Shown here: piece by piece, positions 43,158 to 51,880 of the stretch | How the letters are laid out: the number at the start of each line of letters is the position of its first letter | How positions within the stretch are numbered: position 1 is the first letter of the stretch | Origin: Wocania ichthyoenteri Th78 | GTDB taxonomy: Bacteria > Bacteroidota > Bacteroidia > Flavobacteriales > Flavobacteriaceae | Direction of reading: 5' to 3' | DNA: 64,000 nt | Assembly: GCF_000789235.1 (NCBI RefSeq) | Contig: NZ_KN525716.1 | Coordinates: 814,944 to 878,943 of the forward strand | Position numbers and translations under genes: made by a program | The notes under the pieces: model-generated | Databases searched by the model: none | Seen by the model: only the letters and a program-made list of their open reading frames with translations | What the model was told of the DNA's origin: nothing

Positions 43158-43568
43158 CTATTTAGAGTATAGATAGCTTTGCAAAATAAGAGTTGCACTA
43201 ATTTCATCAATTAGGGCTTTATTTTTACGTTGTTGCTTTTTTAAACCACTATCAATCATGGTTTGAAATGCCATTTTGGAGGTAAAACGTTCATCAACTC
43301 TTAATATAGGAATATTTGGAAATTGTTTTTTAAGTTTTATTAAAAATGGTTGAATTAGTATTTCGCTTTCAGAAGCTGTATTATCCATCTGTTTAGGTTC
43401 TCCTACTAAAAACAATTCAACCTTTTCTTTATTTACATAGTCTTTTAAAAACGCGATAAGCTCTTTAGTATAAACTGTAGTAAGTCCAGAGGCAATAATC
43501 TGTAACTCATCCGTTACTGCTATTCCTGTACGTTTCATACCATAATCTATTGCTAAAATACGAGCCAT
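43158..43568 (-). CDS. ruvX: Holliday-junction resolvase-like RNase (RuvX/YqgF)
   Basis: 136 residues with an RNase H-like fold: ARILAIDYGMKRTGIAVTD (first acidic residue Asp8), LVGEPKQMDNTASES, and VDERFTSKMA followed by KALIDEISATLILQSYL (later acidic residues). YqgF proteins act in 16S rRNA maturation and were first proposed as junction resolvases. It is the first gene of the ruvX-def-DUF5606 set, with an 87-nt gap to def. Confidence 0.95.
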   Translation of the reverse strand: MARILAIDYGMKRTGIAVTDELQIIASGLTTVYTKELIAFLKDYVNKEKVELFLVGEPKQMDNTASESEILIQPFLIKLKKQFPNIPILRVDERFTSKMAFQTMIDSGLKKQQRKNKALIDEISATLILQSYLYSK

Positions 43569-43601
43569 AATTAATTTTATTCAAAAATAGTGTATTAAAA
43601 T

Positions 43602-43628
43602 AAAAAAGACTGCCTTTACAGACAGTCT
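43602..43628 (-). terminator. Terminator after the small secreted protein gene
   Basis: A minus-strand hairpin GACTGTCT/AGGCAGTC (8 bp with one G-T pair, 4-nt loop) followed by six T. It separates the 102-codon gene at 43672-43980 from ruvX. Confidence 0.8.
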
Positions 43629-43671
43629 CTTAAATAATTTAACCTTAATTATTAATATTTGAACTTTATTT

Positions 43672-43980
43672 TTATGCTACTTTAGCTTTATTTATTTTAG
43701 GAAATAACCATTTAATATTTTCAACCTTTCTTACACGGTTTAAATATACTCTAATATCACTATTAGTTTTTGCTACATTTTCTTTTACTTCAACAGTATT
43801 AGTTTTAGTTTCCTCTTTATTTACTACATTATTATCACTTTTAATAGTAACAGTAACATCTTCATCATTATCAGAAACTGTAATAGTATTTTCAGTTTCA
43901 ACTTTTACTACATTGTCTTGTGCACTTGCAAAAGAAAAAGAAAGTAATAAAATTAATAATATGTAAATATTTGTTTTCAT
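43672..43980 (-). CDS. Small secreted protein of unknown function
   Basis: 102 residues with a clear signal peptide (ILLILLLSFSFASAQ). A Thr/Val/Asn-rich, charged stretch follows (about 22-72), then a basic end (VYLNRVRKVENIKWLFPKINKAKVA). No family is recognised. It is flanked by its own terminator and a promoter region, so it is likely monocistronic. The composition suggests an extended periplasmic or surface peptide. Coding status is supported by the signal peptide and by the well-placed terminator. Confidence 0.65.
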   Translation of the reverse strand: MKTNIYILLILLLSFSFASAQDNVVKVETENTITVSDNDEDVTVTIKSDNNVVNKEETKTNTVEVKENVAKTNSDIRVYLNRVRKVENIKWLFPKINKAKVA

Positions 43981-44309
43981 CAGATTTGGTTTCGTTTAAT
44001 GGTTCAAATATAGAAGTGCATTAAAGCTTAACCCAATAAATTAGTTGTAACACATTGAATTTTCGTTTATTAGAAAACGGTAGGACTTCTGCCGATGAAT
44101 AGTTGAACGGCGTGTTTTTAACTACTAAATACGCTTAAAATGTATTTCATCGATTTATTTATTTCCTTAAAAGTGAAAATCGTCTTTAATTTTTTGAAAA
44201 ATTCACTTTATAAGGCTAAAATTTTTACCATATACGCAATCTATATTATAGACATTTCACGCTTTATTTTGAATCTTAGACATTATATTTGCTTAAAATA
44301 TAAATACCA
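43981..44309. promoter_or_regulatory. Intergenic region with the dapD promoter
   Basis: A 329-nt divergent intergenic region. TATATTTG (44284-44291) is a perfect -7 box 18 nt before the dapD start; no -33 box at standard spacing is seen. An inverted repeat AAAGTGAA/TTCACTTT (about 44167-44174 and 44207-44214) flanks an AT-rich segment. I see no gene or RNA in it. Confidence 0.5.
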
Positions 44310-45125
44310 ATGACAGAATTACAACAAACCATTGAAAACGCTTGGAACAATAGAGAACTTTTAAAAGAAAAAGCTACTACGATCGCCATTAGAAGCGTTA
44401 TTGATTTATTAGATAAAGGCGAATTACGAGTTGCTGAGCCTATAGCAAACGGATGGCAGGTTAACGAATGGGTTAAAAAAGCTGTTGTTTTATACTTTCC
44501 TATACAAAAAATGGAAACTATTGAGGCTGGCCCTATGGAGTTTCATGATAAAATACCATTAAAAAGGGGTTATGCTGAAAAAGGAATCCGTGTTGTGCCA
44601 CATGCCGTTGCACGTCACGGAGCCTACATTTCCAGCGGTACCATATTAATGCCGAGTTATGTAAATATTGGCGCCTATGTTGATGAAGGCACTATGGTTG
44701 ACACTTGGGCAACTGTTGGTAGTTGTGCACAAATTGGCAAAAACGTACACTTATCTGGTGGTGTTGGTATTGGTGGCGTTTTAGAACCTTTACAAGCTGC
44801 TCCAGTAATTATTGAGGATAATGCTTTTATAGGCAGTCGCTGTATTGTTGTTGAAGGCGTTCGTGTAGAAACCGAAGCGGTTTTAGGTGCTGGTGTTGTT
44901 TTAACTATGAGTACAAAAATAATTGATGTAACTGGAGATGAACCTATTGAGTACAAAGGAAAAGTTCCTGCGCGTTCTGTGGTTATTCCTGGTAGTTATG
45001 CAAAAGAATTTGCTGCTGGTAGTTATAATGTGCCTTGTGCTTTAATAATTGGCAAACGTAAAGAAAGCACAAATAAGAAAACATCGCTTAATGATGCATT
45101 GCGTGAGCACAATGTTGCGGTATAA
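44310..45125 (+). CDS. dapD: 2,3,4,5-tetrahydropyridine-2,6-dicarboxylate N-succinyltransferase
   Basis: A 271-residue enzyme of the succinylase branch of lysine and diaminopimelate biosynthesis. It has the N-terminal helical domain (LQQTIENAWNNRELLKEKA) and a left-handed beta-helix of hexapeptide repeats (VNIGAYVDEGTMVDTWATVGSCAQIGKNVHLSGGVGIGGVLEPL, about 115-160). The length and motifs are canonical. It is monocistronic, with a good -7 box upstream and a hairpin after it. Confidence 0.97.
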   Translation: MTELQQTIENAWNNRELLKEKATTIAIRSVIDLLDKGELRVAEPIANGWQVNEWVKKAVVLYFPIQKMETIEAGPMEFHDKIPLKRGYAEKGIRVVPHAVARHGAYISSGTILMPSYVNIGAYVDEGTMVDTWATVGSCAQIGKNVHLSGGVGIGGVLEPLQAAPVIIEDNAFIGSRCIVVEGVRVETEAVLGAGVVLTMSTKIIDVTGDEPIEYKGKVPARSVVIPGSYAKEFAAGSYNVPCALIIGKRKESTNKKTSLNDALREHNVAV

Positions 45126-45152
45126 ATTTTAAAGCTTCAAAAACTAAATTCT

Positions 45153-45187
45153 AAATTCCAATGCGTATAAAATTGGAATTTGGAATT
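45153..45187 (+). terminator. Terminator after dapD
   Basis: AAATTCCAAT (45153-45162) pairs with ATTGGAATTT (45172-45181) around a 9-nt loop, and a T run follows (45186-45191). Confidence 0.7.
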
Positions 45188-45211
45188 TTTTGTTTGTAAT
45201 TTGGTGATGGA

Positions 45212-46261
45212 ATGAAAATTTTAGTCATACAGCAGAAAATGATTGGCGATGTGCTTACAAGCAGTATACTGTTTGAGGCGCTTAGACAGAAATACCCAAA
45301 TGCCCAATTGGACTATTTGATTAACGAGCATACTTTTCCTGTTGTAGAGCACCATCCGTTTATTGATAATTTTATTTTTTTTACCAAGGAAGCCGAAAGC
45401 AGTAAAAAAGCGCTTTTTAAGCTCGTAAAATCAATTAGAAAAAAAGAATACGATATTGTCATTGATGTCTATTCAAAACTTTCAAGTAATTTGATTACGG
45501 CTTTTTCTAAAGCAAAAACCAAAATTTCTTATTATAAATATTATAGCTCGCTCTTCTATCATCATAATATAAAAAGACAACAAAGCACTAATGGAAAATC
45601 TGGCTTAGCCATTATTAATAGAATGCAGTTGTTACAGCCTTTAGGAATTGAAGCAACATCAATTAAACCAAAAATCTATTTAACCGATAGCGAAATTTCG
45701 AATAGCAAACGTTTTTTAGAAAAACATCAAATAGATTTAAACAAACAGTTGTTTATGATTAGCGTTTTGGGTAGTGGCGATAATAAAACCTATCCGTTTC
45801 CTTATATGGCAAAAGTTATTGATGCCATTGTTGAGAAAACCAGTGCACAAATTCTGTTTAATTACATTCCAAAACAAGAAACACAAGCTAAAGCGATTTT
45901 AAATTTATGCAAAACCAAAAAGCATATTAAATTTCATGTTTTCGGGAAAAGTTTAAGGGGATTTTTAGCGATAACGCATCATTGCGATGCGGTAATAGGC
46001 AACGAAGGTGGAGCTATAAATATGGCGAAAGCATTAAATATTAAAACCTTTGCCATTTATTCCCCGTGGATTGACAAAGCGTCGTGGAATCTTTTTGAAG
46101 ATGAAAACAACCTAAGTGTGCATTTAAAAGATTACATGCCCGAGTTGTACACAAAACCCGAAAAGGAATACAAAAATGAAGCATCAGCTTTATATCAAAA
46201 ATTTAAACCCGAATTGTTTATTTATAAACTTGAGGATTTTTTAGTGTCATACCAAATTTAA
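45212..46261 (+). CDS. GT9-family (heptosyltransferase-like) glycosyltransferase
   Basis: 349 residues with a GT-B fold of the ADP-heptose:LPS heptosyltransferase family: MKILVIQQKMIGDVLTSSILFEALRQKYP (1-29), ISVLGSGDNKTYPFPYMAKVID (about 187-208), and AVIGNEGGAINMAKALNIKTFAIYSPW (about 262-288). It transfers a sugar to the lipopolysaccharide core or a related surface glycan. The donor is not necessarily heptose. Its 3' end overlaps the convergent gene by 4 nt. It starts the surface-glycan island. Confidence 0.88.
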   Translation: MKILVIQQKMIGDVLTSSILFEALRQKYPNAQLDYLINEHTFPVVEHHPFIDNFIFFTKEAESSKKALFKLVKSIRKKEYDIVIDVYSKLSSNLITAFSKAKTKISYYKYYSSLFYHHNIKRQQSTNGKSGLAIINRMQLLQPLGIEATSIKPKIYLTDSEISNSKRFLEKHQIDLNKQLFMISVLGSGDNKTYPFPYMAKVIDAIVEKTSAQILFNYIPKQETQAKAILNLCKTKKHIKFHVFGKSLRGFLAITHHCDAVIGNEGGAINMAKALNIKTFAIYSPWIDKASWNLFEDENNLSVHLKDYMPELYTKPEKEYKNEASALYQKFKPELFIYKLEDFLVSYQI

Positions 46262-47301
46262 CTCTTCAAAGTCTCCAAAGCTTTTTTTACAGCAGTTTCA
46301 ACAAATTGTCCTTGCATCACTTTTTCTTGAACTTTCAAAACATTGGTTTTCATGGTTTTATAATCAGATTCTGTTACGTTTTCTAAAATAGCATTCAAAT
46401 CCTTTAAATTAGAAACCGCAATGCCCACCTTATTTTCAACTATAAAACTGGCAATAGCGGCTTTGTCCCATACAATAACAGGTAGTCCGCACAATAAATA
46501 CAATGAAGTTTTATGCGGATTGTTATATTTTAAATATTCGCCTAAATCACCACTACAAGCTTCGGTTGAAATACCATCCCACACCAAACCAAAATCGGCT
46601 TCAATTTTATGTGCAATTTGATCGGAAGGAAAAGCACCTTCATAAAAAATAACAGATTCTTCTTCACTCACTTTTCGTTTACTTCCATCAAAACCAATAC
46701 CGTATAATTTTAAATTATACTTGCTGTTTCCTAAAACATCAAAATCGAAAATATACGCGTTTTTACCTTCGCCAAAGCCACCAGCGTAAGCAATATTGTA
46801 TGTATCTTTTTTAATTCTGTTTATATTCTGGATTGGTTTTTCTTCAGAAACATAATCGAAAATACCCAAAACCACGATAGGTATTGTTGTGCCTTGATTT
46901 AAAAACCATTGCTTCATAGAATCGTTGTGCACAATTATAACATCGGAGCACACTATTTTAGACAGTTCCTTTTCAACATCTTTTACCCGTCCTTTTAAGC
47001 ATCTTACATCGTGTACAATCGTAATTATTTTACAGCGTTTGAATTTCGCAAAAAACAAGATTAGTTTTCTAAATTTATTATTGGGATATTGCGTGCAGAT
47101 TGTCGACTTAAACGGCAAACGTAACAAAGCTATTGTAATTCCAAGAAAATTCTTTATCGTTCCAATAGCAGAACTAGGGATAGACGATTGTTTAAACCCA
47201 AGGTTTTTAAACCCTAAGTTTTGCAATGATATTTCGCAATCGGTTTTTGCTTTTCCTGCGGCATTAAATAACGACTTATAATTTCTGGAAATGTAATACA
47301 T
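46258..47301 (-). CDS. Galactofuranosyltransferase-like protein
   Basis: 347 residues with a GT-B layout. The start MYYISRNYKSLFNAAGKAKTDCE and the motifs ITIVHDVRCLKG, VIIVHNDSMKQWFLNQG, NIAYAGGFGEGKNAYIF, DFGLVWDGISTEACSGDLGEYLKYNNPHKTSLYLLCGLPVIVW resemble bacterial beta-galactofuranosyltransferases. The adjacent divergent gene encodes UDP-galactopyranose mutase, which makes UDP-galactofuranose, strongly supporting this donor. It lies 60 nt from glf across a divergent promoter region. The acceptor is unknown, probably lipopolysaccharide or capsule. Confidence 0.82.
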   Translation of the reverse strand: MYYISRNYKSLFNAAGKAKTDCEISLQNLGFKNLGFKQSSIPSSAIGTIKNFLGITIALLRLPFKSTICTQYPNNKFRKLILFFAKFKRCKIITIVHDVRCLKGRVKDVEKELSKIVCSDVIIVHNDSMKQWFLNQGTTIPIVVLGIFDYVSEEKPIQNINRIKKDTYNIAYAGGFGEGKNAYIFDFDVLGNSKYNLKLYGIGFDGSKRKVSEEESVIFYEGAFPSDQIAHKIEADFGLVWDGISTEACSGDLGEYLKYNNPHKTSLYLLCGLPVIVWDKAAIASFIVENKVGIAVSNLKDLNAILENVTESDYKTMKTNVLKVQEKVMQGQFVETAVKKALETLKS

Positions 47302-47315
47302 AAAGGCTAAAAAGT

Positions 47316-47345
47316 TTTGTTTAGGAAATTAATATTCTAGTTTTG
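47316..47345 (+). promoter_or_regulatory. Promoter of glf
   Basis: TTTG (47316-47319), 18 nt, then TAGTTTTG (47338-47345), a perfect TAnnTTTG box, 16 nt before the glf ATG. Confidence 0.6.
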
Positions 47346-47361
47346 TTAAAAATATAAAAGT

Positions 47362-48468
47362 ATGCAAAAGTATGATTATTTAATTGTTGGTGCCGGATTA
47401 TTTGGCTGCGTATTTGCGCACGAAGCCACCAAAGCTGGAAAAAAATGCTTGGTTATCGATAAAAGAAACCATGTGGGAGGCAATGTGTACTGTGAAAATG
47501 TGGACGGTATTAACGTACATAAATACGGCGCCCATATTTTTCATACCAACGATAAACAGATTTGGGATTATGTAAACCAATTTGCGGAATTTAATAATTA
47601 TGTGAATTCCCCCGTTTCAATTTCTAAAGAAAAACTGTACAATTTGCCTTTTAACATGAACACCTTTTACCAGTTATGGGGCACAAAAACACCCAATGAA
47701 GCTAAAAAAATTATAGAAAGCCAGATAAAAGAATACGGTTTTAAAAATCCGAAAAACCTAGAAGAGCAAGCCTTATCTTTAATAGGAAAGGACGTTTACG
47801 AAACGCTGATAAAAGAATACACCGAAAAGCAATGGGGCAAAAAAGCAACCGAACTTCCTGCCTTTATTATTAAACGCTTACCCGTGCGTTATACCTTTAA
47901 CAACAACTATTTTAACGATAAATATCAGGGTATTCCCATAGGTGGTTACAACAAAATTATTGATGGTTTATTGGAAGGTATTGAAACAAAAACCAATGTT
48001 GATTTTTTTGAAAATAAAGAAGCATTAAGCAAATTAGCTTCAAAAATTGTGTACACCGGAAAAATAGACGAATTCTATAATTATAAGTTCGGGAATTTAG
48101 AATACCGCTCGCTGCGCTTTGAAAACACGCGTTTGGAAAAAGAAAACCACCAAGGCAATGCCGTAGTAAATTATAACGATGGTGATATTCCGTACACCCG
48201 AATTATCGAGCATAAACATTTCGAATTTGGCAAACAAAACCATACCGTTATAACCAAAGAATTCCCCGAACAATGGACAAAAGAAAAAGAAGCCTACTAC
48301 CCTATTAATAACGACGACAATCAAAATAAATATCAGCAATACAAAGTCCTGTCGCTACAAGAAAACAACGTTGTTTTTGGTGGTAGACTTGCCGAATATA
48401 AGTATTACGACATGCATCAAATAATAGCTTCGGCACTACAAAAAGTTAAAAAGGAACTCAATAAATAA
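47362..48468 (+). CDS. glf: UDP-galactopyranose mutase
   Basis: A 368-residue flavoenzyme interconverting UDP-galactopyranose and UDP-galactofuranose. It has the FAD motif DYLIVGAGLFGCVFAHEATKAG (4-25), IDKRNHVGGN, the GAHIFHTND segment, WGKKATELPAFIIKRLPVRYTFNNNYFNDKYQGIPIGGY, and the YRSLRFE arginine region that holds the nucleotide phosphates. The length matches the bacterial family. It is divergent from the galactofuranosyltransferase-like gene and followed after 24 nt by a GT2 gene. Confidence 0.96.
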   Translation: MQKYDYLIVGAGLFGCVFAHEATKAGKKCLVIDKRNHVGGNVYCENVDGINVHKYGAHIFHTNDKQIWDYVNQFAEFNNYVNSPVSISKEKLYNLPFNMNTFYQLWGTKTPNEAKKIIESQIKEYGFKNPKNLEEQALSLIGKDVYETLIKEYTEKQWGKKATELPAFIIKRLPVRYTFNNNYFNDKYQGIPIGGYNKIIDGLLEGIETKTNVDFFENKEALSKLASKIVYTGKIDEFYNYKFGNLEYRSLRFENTRLEKENHQGNAVVNYNDGDIPYTRIIEHKHFEFGKQNHTVITKEFPEQWTKEKEAYYPINNDDNQNKYQQYKVLSLQENNVVFGGRLAEYKYYDMHQIIASALQKVKKELNK

Positions 48469-48492
48469 TGCTTTTAAATCTTTACTTCTAAA

Positions 48493-49263
48493 TTGAAGAA
48501 TTCTAAAAAAATATCGGCTTTACTTATCACGTATAACGAAATCAACCACATTGAAGCCGTTATAAACAATATTAGTTTTGCTGACGAAATTATAGTTATA
48601 GATTCTATTAGTACAGACGGAACGCTTGAAAAGTTAGCTGAATTTAAACACGTTACCACCATAAAACGCAAATTTAAAAACTTTGCAGACCAAAGGAATT
48701 TTGCCTTACAACAAGCCACTCACGATTGGGTTTTGTTTATTGATGCCGATGAATGCTTAACCGGTAAATTAAAAACCGAAATAACTGCAACAGTTAACAA
48801 TCCCACCGATATTGCGGCATTTATGGTTAAACGCTTGTATTATTTTAAGAAAAAAAGAATCCGTTTTAGCGGCTTTCAAACCGATACCACTTACCGGTTA
48901 TTCAAAAGAAACAAGGTTAAATATATTGAGGACAAAATAGTACACGAAATGCCCAAAATTGATGGCAAAAGCGGTATTTTAAAACACAATATGTTGCATT
49001 ATTGCTTTGATAGCGCTGCCCACTATAAAGCAAAAATGGAGCACTATGCAAGCCTTAAAGCTTTAGAGCTTTTTAAAAAAGGCAAAAAAGCCAACACTTT
49101 CCATTTTATATTTAGGCCATTTTACAAGTTTGTGGTAAACTATGTTTTTAGGCTTGGTTTTTTAGATGGAATAGCTGGTTTTCAAATTTGTTATTTAAGT
49201 GCTTATGGGGTTTATTACCGCTATAAAGAACTTCAAAAACTCAATAGGTCTTCCAAAATTTAA
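48493..49263 (+). CDS. GT2-family glycosyltransferase (WaaE/LPS-core type), TTG start
   Basis: 256 residues. ISALLITYNEINHIEAVINNISFADEIIVIDSISTDGT (8-45) and LFIDADECLT (about 76-85, the DxD metal site) define a GT2 of the WaaE/KdtX type that adds glucose or another hexose to the inner core. There is no in-frame ATG near the start; the frame is bounded by a TAA at 48475-48477, so TTG at 48493 is the only reasonable start. An ATG overlapping the glf stop (48468) opens a 7-codon frame that ends at this TTG. The C-terminus overlaps the convergent kinase gene by 23 nt. Confidence 0.85.
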   Translation: MKNSKKISALLITYNEINHIEAVINNISFADEIIVIDSISTDGTLEKLAEFKHVTTIKRKFKNFADQRNFALQQATHDWVLFIDADECLTGKLKTEITATVNNPTDIAAFMVKRLYYFKKKRIRFSGFQTDTTYRLFKRNKVKYIEDKIVHEMPKIDGKSGILKHNMLHYCFDSAAHYKAKMEHYASLKALELFKKGKKANTFHFIFRPFYKFVVNYVFRLGFLDGIAGFQICYLSAYGVYYRYKELQKLNRSSKI

Positions 49264-50002
49264 ACTTCTTTTTTAAACGTCTTTTTCGGTGGTATTTTTC
49301 TTGAAAAGCTTCGGTTTCGTACCACATTAAATTAAAAATGGTCTCGTAGTTTTCTCCAGAACATTTGGCGTATTCATCACTCATCACCTCTACCATCGAT
49401 TTATGGATGGTTAATTTTGAGAAATTTTTAATCCGGGTTTCAAAATCCAAATCCTTAAACTCCATGCGGTTTAAATCCACCAAATAAAAATCGTAACCTT
49501 TTTCGGTTTTTTTAATTAACGTGTTTCCTGGGGAATGGTCTAAAAAATGAACCCCTTTTTCGTGCAAATCGAATGTAAATCGTGTAAAGGCTCTGAGAAT
49601 GGCATCGTAATTTGGAATGTTAAAATCGGTTGTTAATTCCCGATACGTATAATCACAATCAATCTGCTCGCTTATATAATAGCTTTTTTTGAATAAAAAA
49701 GGAGTTTTAAATTCGTAATACGCCACAGGGTGCGGAGTGCCGATGTTTAAATCTTTCAGCTTATTGGCGTATTCAAATGAGCGTTGCGCTTTGCTTTTTC
49801 TAAAAAAACGATACGCGATTTGATTGATTAGATTCGGCACTTTAAACGATTTAACGTTAATCGTTTCATCACCCAATTGAAATAATTTGAGTGAATTTCT
49901 TTCTTGATTGCCAAAATCTTCACCAAGCACATCAAAATTTTCGATGAAATTATCCAACTCGCTTTCAAACGATTTATACGCTTTATGAATCACTTTTTTC
50001 AT
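49241..50002 (-). CDS. Kdo/WaaP-type lipopolysaccharide kinase
   Basis: 253 residues with a eukaryotic-kinase-like fold. INVKSFKVP carries the likely ATP-binding Lys51. HFLDHSPGNTLI carries catalytic Asp155 and Asn160. YLVDLNRMEF carries the DFG-equivalent Asp176. These motifs belong to the LPS kinase family (WaaP/KdkA), which phosphorylates Kdo or heptose of the core and stabilises the outer membrane. The surrounding glycosyltransferases agree. It ends in a basic tail (KYHRKRRLKKKFKFWK), probably for the membrane surface. It converges on the GT2 gene with a 23-nt overlap. Confidence 0.82.
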   Translation of the reverse strand: MKKVIHKAYKSFESELDNFIENFDVLGEDFGNQERNSLKLFQLGDETINVKSFKVPNLINQIAYRFFRKSKAQRSFEYANKLKDLNIGTPHPVAYYEFKTPFLFKKSYYISEQIDCDYTYRELTTDFNIPNYDAILRAFTRFTFDLHEKGVHFLDHSPGNTLIKKTEKGYDFYLVDLNRMEFKDLDFETRIKNFSKLTIHKSMVEVMSDEYAKCSGENYETIFNLMWYETEAFQEKYHRKRRLKKKFKFWKTY

Positions 50003-50085
50003 AAGGCAATATTACAATTACTTTTTTCTTTTAAAAAATCTAAAGCATTTCATACATATATTTATTTACTTTGTAAAAAAGAGAT

Positions 50086-51162
50086 ATGCAGAATATTTTT
50101 TTAGAATCGCATAATATTAAAAACCAACATTTTGGCTTTGGTCAATTTAATTATCATTTAATAAAAGGGCTATATAACGCAAATATTGAGGACTTTAAAA
50201 TAACGCTTCACGCCAAAGACACCCATATTTTAAAGGAAGAATTCGGTACTTATTTTAACTATAAAAAATACTATTCGTTACGACGACACAAAGCTTTTAG
50301 AATAAGAAAAAAATACGATTTATGGCATTGTTTAAATCAGAATATTAAGATTGAACCACATCACGATATGCCATATATGCTCACGGTACACGATGTTAAT
50401 TTTATTGATGAAGTTTCAAGCGATTTAAACCACGAAAGAAACATAAAATTTCAAAATAAACTCAATAGAAGCGGTGCTATTACTTACATTTCGGACTATG
50501 CAAAACAATCGACTCATCAATATTTTAAAGTACCAAATGTACCAGAATTCGTTATTTATAACGGCAACCCGATTATCGATATTGAAATTCCCGAAAACCA
50601 TAAGCCGAAATTAACTTCCAAAAAACCGTATCTATTTAGCATTGGCGAATTTACCGAACGTAAAAATTTCCATGCCTTGATTGACATGTTAGCGTTTTTG
50701 CCAGACTACGATTTAATCCTTTCGGGCAACAACAATACGGGGTATGCTAGTGGCAGATTGCAAGACACCATTAAAAAGTTAAAACTGGAAAACCGTGTCA
50801 TTATTACCGGAAAAATATCCGAACTAGACAAACAATATTACATGCAAAACTGCGATGGGTTTGTGTTTCCGTCGTTGCGCGAAGGTTTTGGTATTCCGCC
50901 CATAGAAGCCATGCGTTTTGGGAAACCCGTTTTTCTATCAAACAACACGTCGTTACCCGAAATTGGCGGCGAACACGCTTTTTATTGGAATCATTTCGAA
51001 CCCACTTACATGGCCAAAGTTTTAAAAGAAGGTTTAAATATTTTCAATAAAAACAAAACCGAATTATCCCAAAATTACGTAAAACACGCCAAAAGCTTTA
51101 ATTGGAATGACGCCGCAAAACAATATATTGAGGTTTATAAAAGCATTTTATTTAAAAAGTAA
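50086..51162 (+). CDS. GT4-family glycosyltransferase
   Basis: 358 residues with a GT-B fold. The N-terminal domain has YMLTVHDVNFIDE and AITYISDYAKQST. The C-terminal domain has PYLFSIGEFTERKNFHALIDML, NRVIITGKISELDKQYYMQNCDGFVFPSLREGFGIPPIEAMRFGKPVFLSNNTSLPEI; the E-x7-E-type motif is EGFGIPPIE. It is a retaining transferase acting on the lipopolysaccharide core or a related glycan. It is 83 nt from the divergent kinase gene and 38 nt before the next gene. Confidence 0.9.
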   Translation: MQNIFLESHNIKNQHFGFGQFNYHLIKGLYNANIEDFKITLHAKDTHILKEEFGTYFNYKKYYSLRRHKAFRIRKKYDLWHCLNQNIKIEPHHDMPYMLTVHDVNFIDEVSSDLNHERNIKFQNKLNRSGAITYISDYAKQSTHQYFKVPNVPEFVIYNGNPIIDIEIPENHKPKLTSKKPYLFSIGEFTERKNFHALIDMLAFLPDYDLILSGNNNTGYASGRLQDTIKKLKLENRVIITGKISELDKQYYMQNCDGFVFPSLREGFGIPPIEAMRFGKPVFLSNNTSLPEIGGEHAFYWNHFEPTYMAKVLKEGLNIFNKNKTELSQNYVKHAKSFNWNDAAKQYIEVYKSILFKK

Positions 51163-51200
51163 ATCCTAAATTTGCTACCTAACCATTAAAAAAGCCCATA

Positions 51201-51872
51201 ATGATTTTTAAAATAATTATTGCAGTTATCCTATTGGCAGTCTTGATTCACTATGCCATAAAATTCGCAAAACACAAATCATTATATCCGTTTATGCCTT
51301 TTAAATATAATTTCAGAAGACGCAGAATAACTTTTGCAAAAACACTTAAACTACTGGACGAAAGAAAAGTTAAAACTATTATTGAAACCGGCACTTCCAG
51401 AGAAGGGTTGAATAACACCAAAGGCGATGGTGGCGCGACCATAGTTTTTGGAAAATGGGCGCAGCAAAACCATGCCAAAATGCACTCTGTTGATATTAGC
51501 GAAGATTCGGTAAAAGGCTCACAAAGCGAAGTTGATAACCAAAATTTAAACGATACGGTTACTGTGCATTTAAACGATTCGTTAGCGTTTCTTAAAACCT
51601 TTGATGAACCCGTAGATTTCTTGTATTTGGATAGTTACGACTATTCAAAAACCGATACGGAGATTCAAATGAAAAGTCAGGAACATCACTTAAAAGAATT
51701 TAAAACCATCGAAGATAAATTGCATAAAGATTCCATTGTGCTTATCGACGATTGCGGATTACCTGGTGGCGGAAAGGGCAAAACCGTAATCGCATATATG
51801 CTTGAAAAAAACTGGAAAATTTTAATTGACGCCTATCAAGTTTTATTGGTAAAAAAAGAAAGTCTTTCATAA
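51201..51872 (+). CDS. Membrane-anchored SAM-dependent methyltransferase-like protein
   Basis: 223 residues. It has an N-terminal membrane helix (2-20, IFKIIIAVILLAVLIHYAI), then a Rossmann fold: TIIETGTSREGLN as motif I, MHSVDISEDSV as the acidic loop, VDFLYLDSYDYSKTD and SIVLIDDCGLPGGGKGKTV. It resembles the TylF/CmcI-like class I methyltransferases that modify sugars or small molecules. Being anchored and placed in a glycan island, it may O-methylate a surface sugar. The substrate is unknown. Confidence 0.75.
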   Translation: MIFKIIIAVILLAVLIHYAIKFAKHKSLYPFMPFKYNFRRRRITFAKTLKLLDERKVKTIIETGTSREGLNNTKGDGGATIVFGKWAQQNHAKMHSVDISEDSVKGSQSEVDNQNLNDTVTVHLNDSLAFLKTFDEPVDFLYLDSYDYSKTDTEIQMKSQEHHLKEFKTIEDKLHKDSIVLIDDCGLPGGGKGKTVIAYMLEKNWKILIDAYQVLLVKKESLS

Positions 51873-51880
51873 ATTTTTTG

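Noticed and set aside
46925..47281. 118-codon open frame on the plus strand
   Set aside because: Antisense to the galactofuranosyltransferase-like gene; no independent coding evidence.
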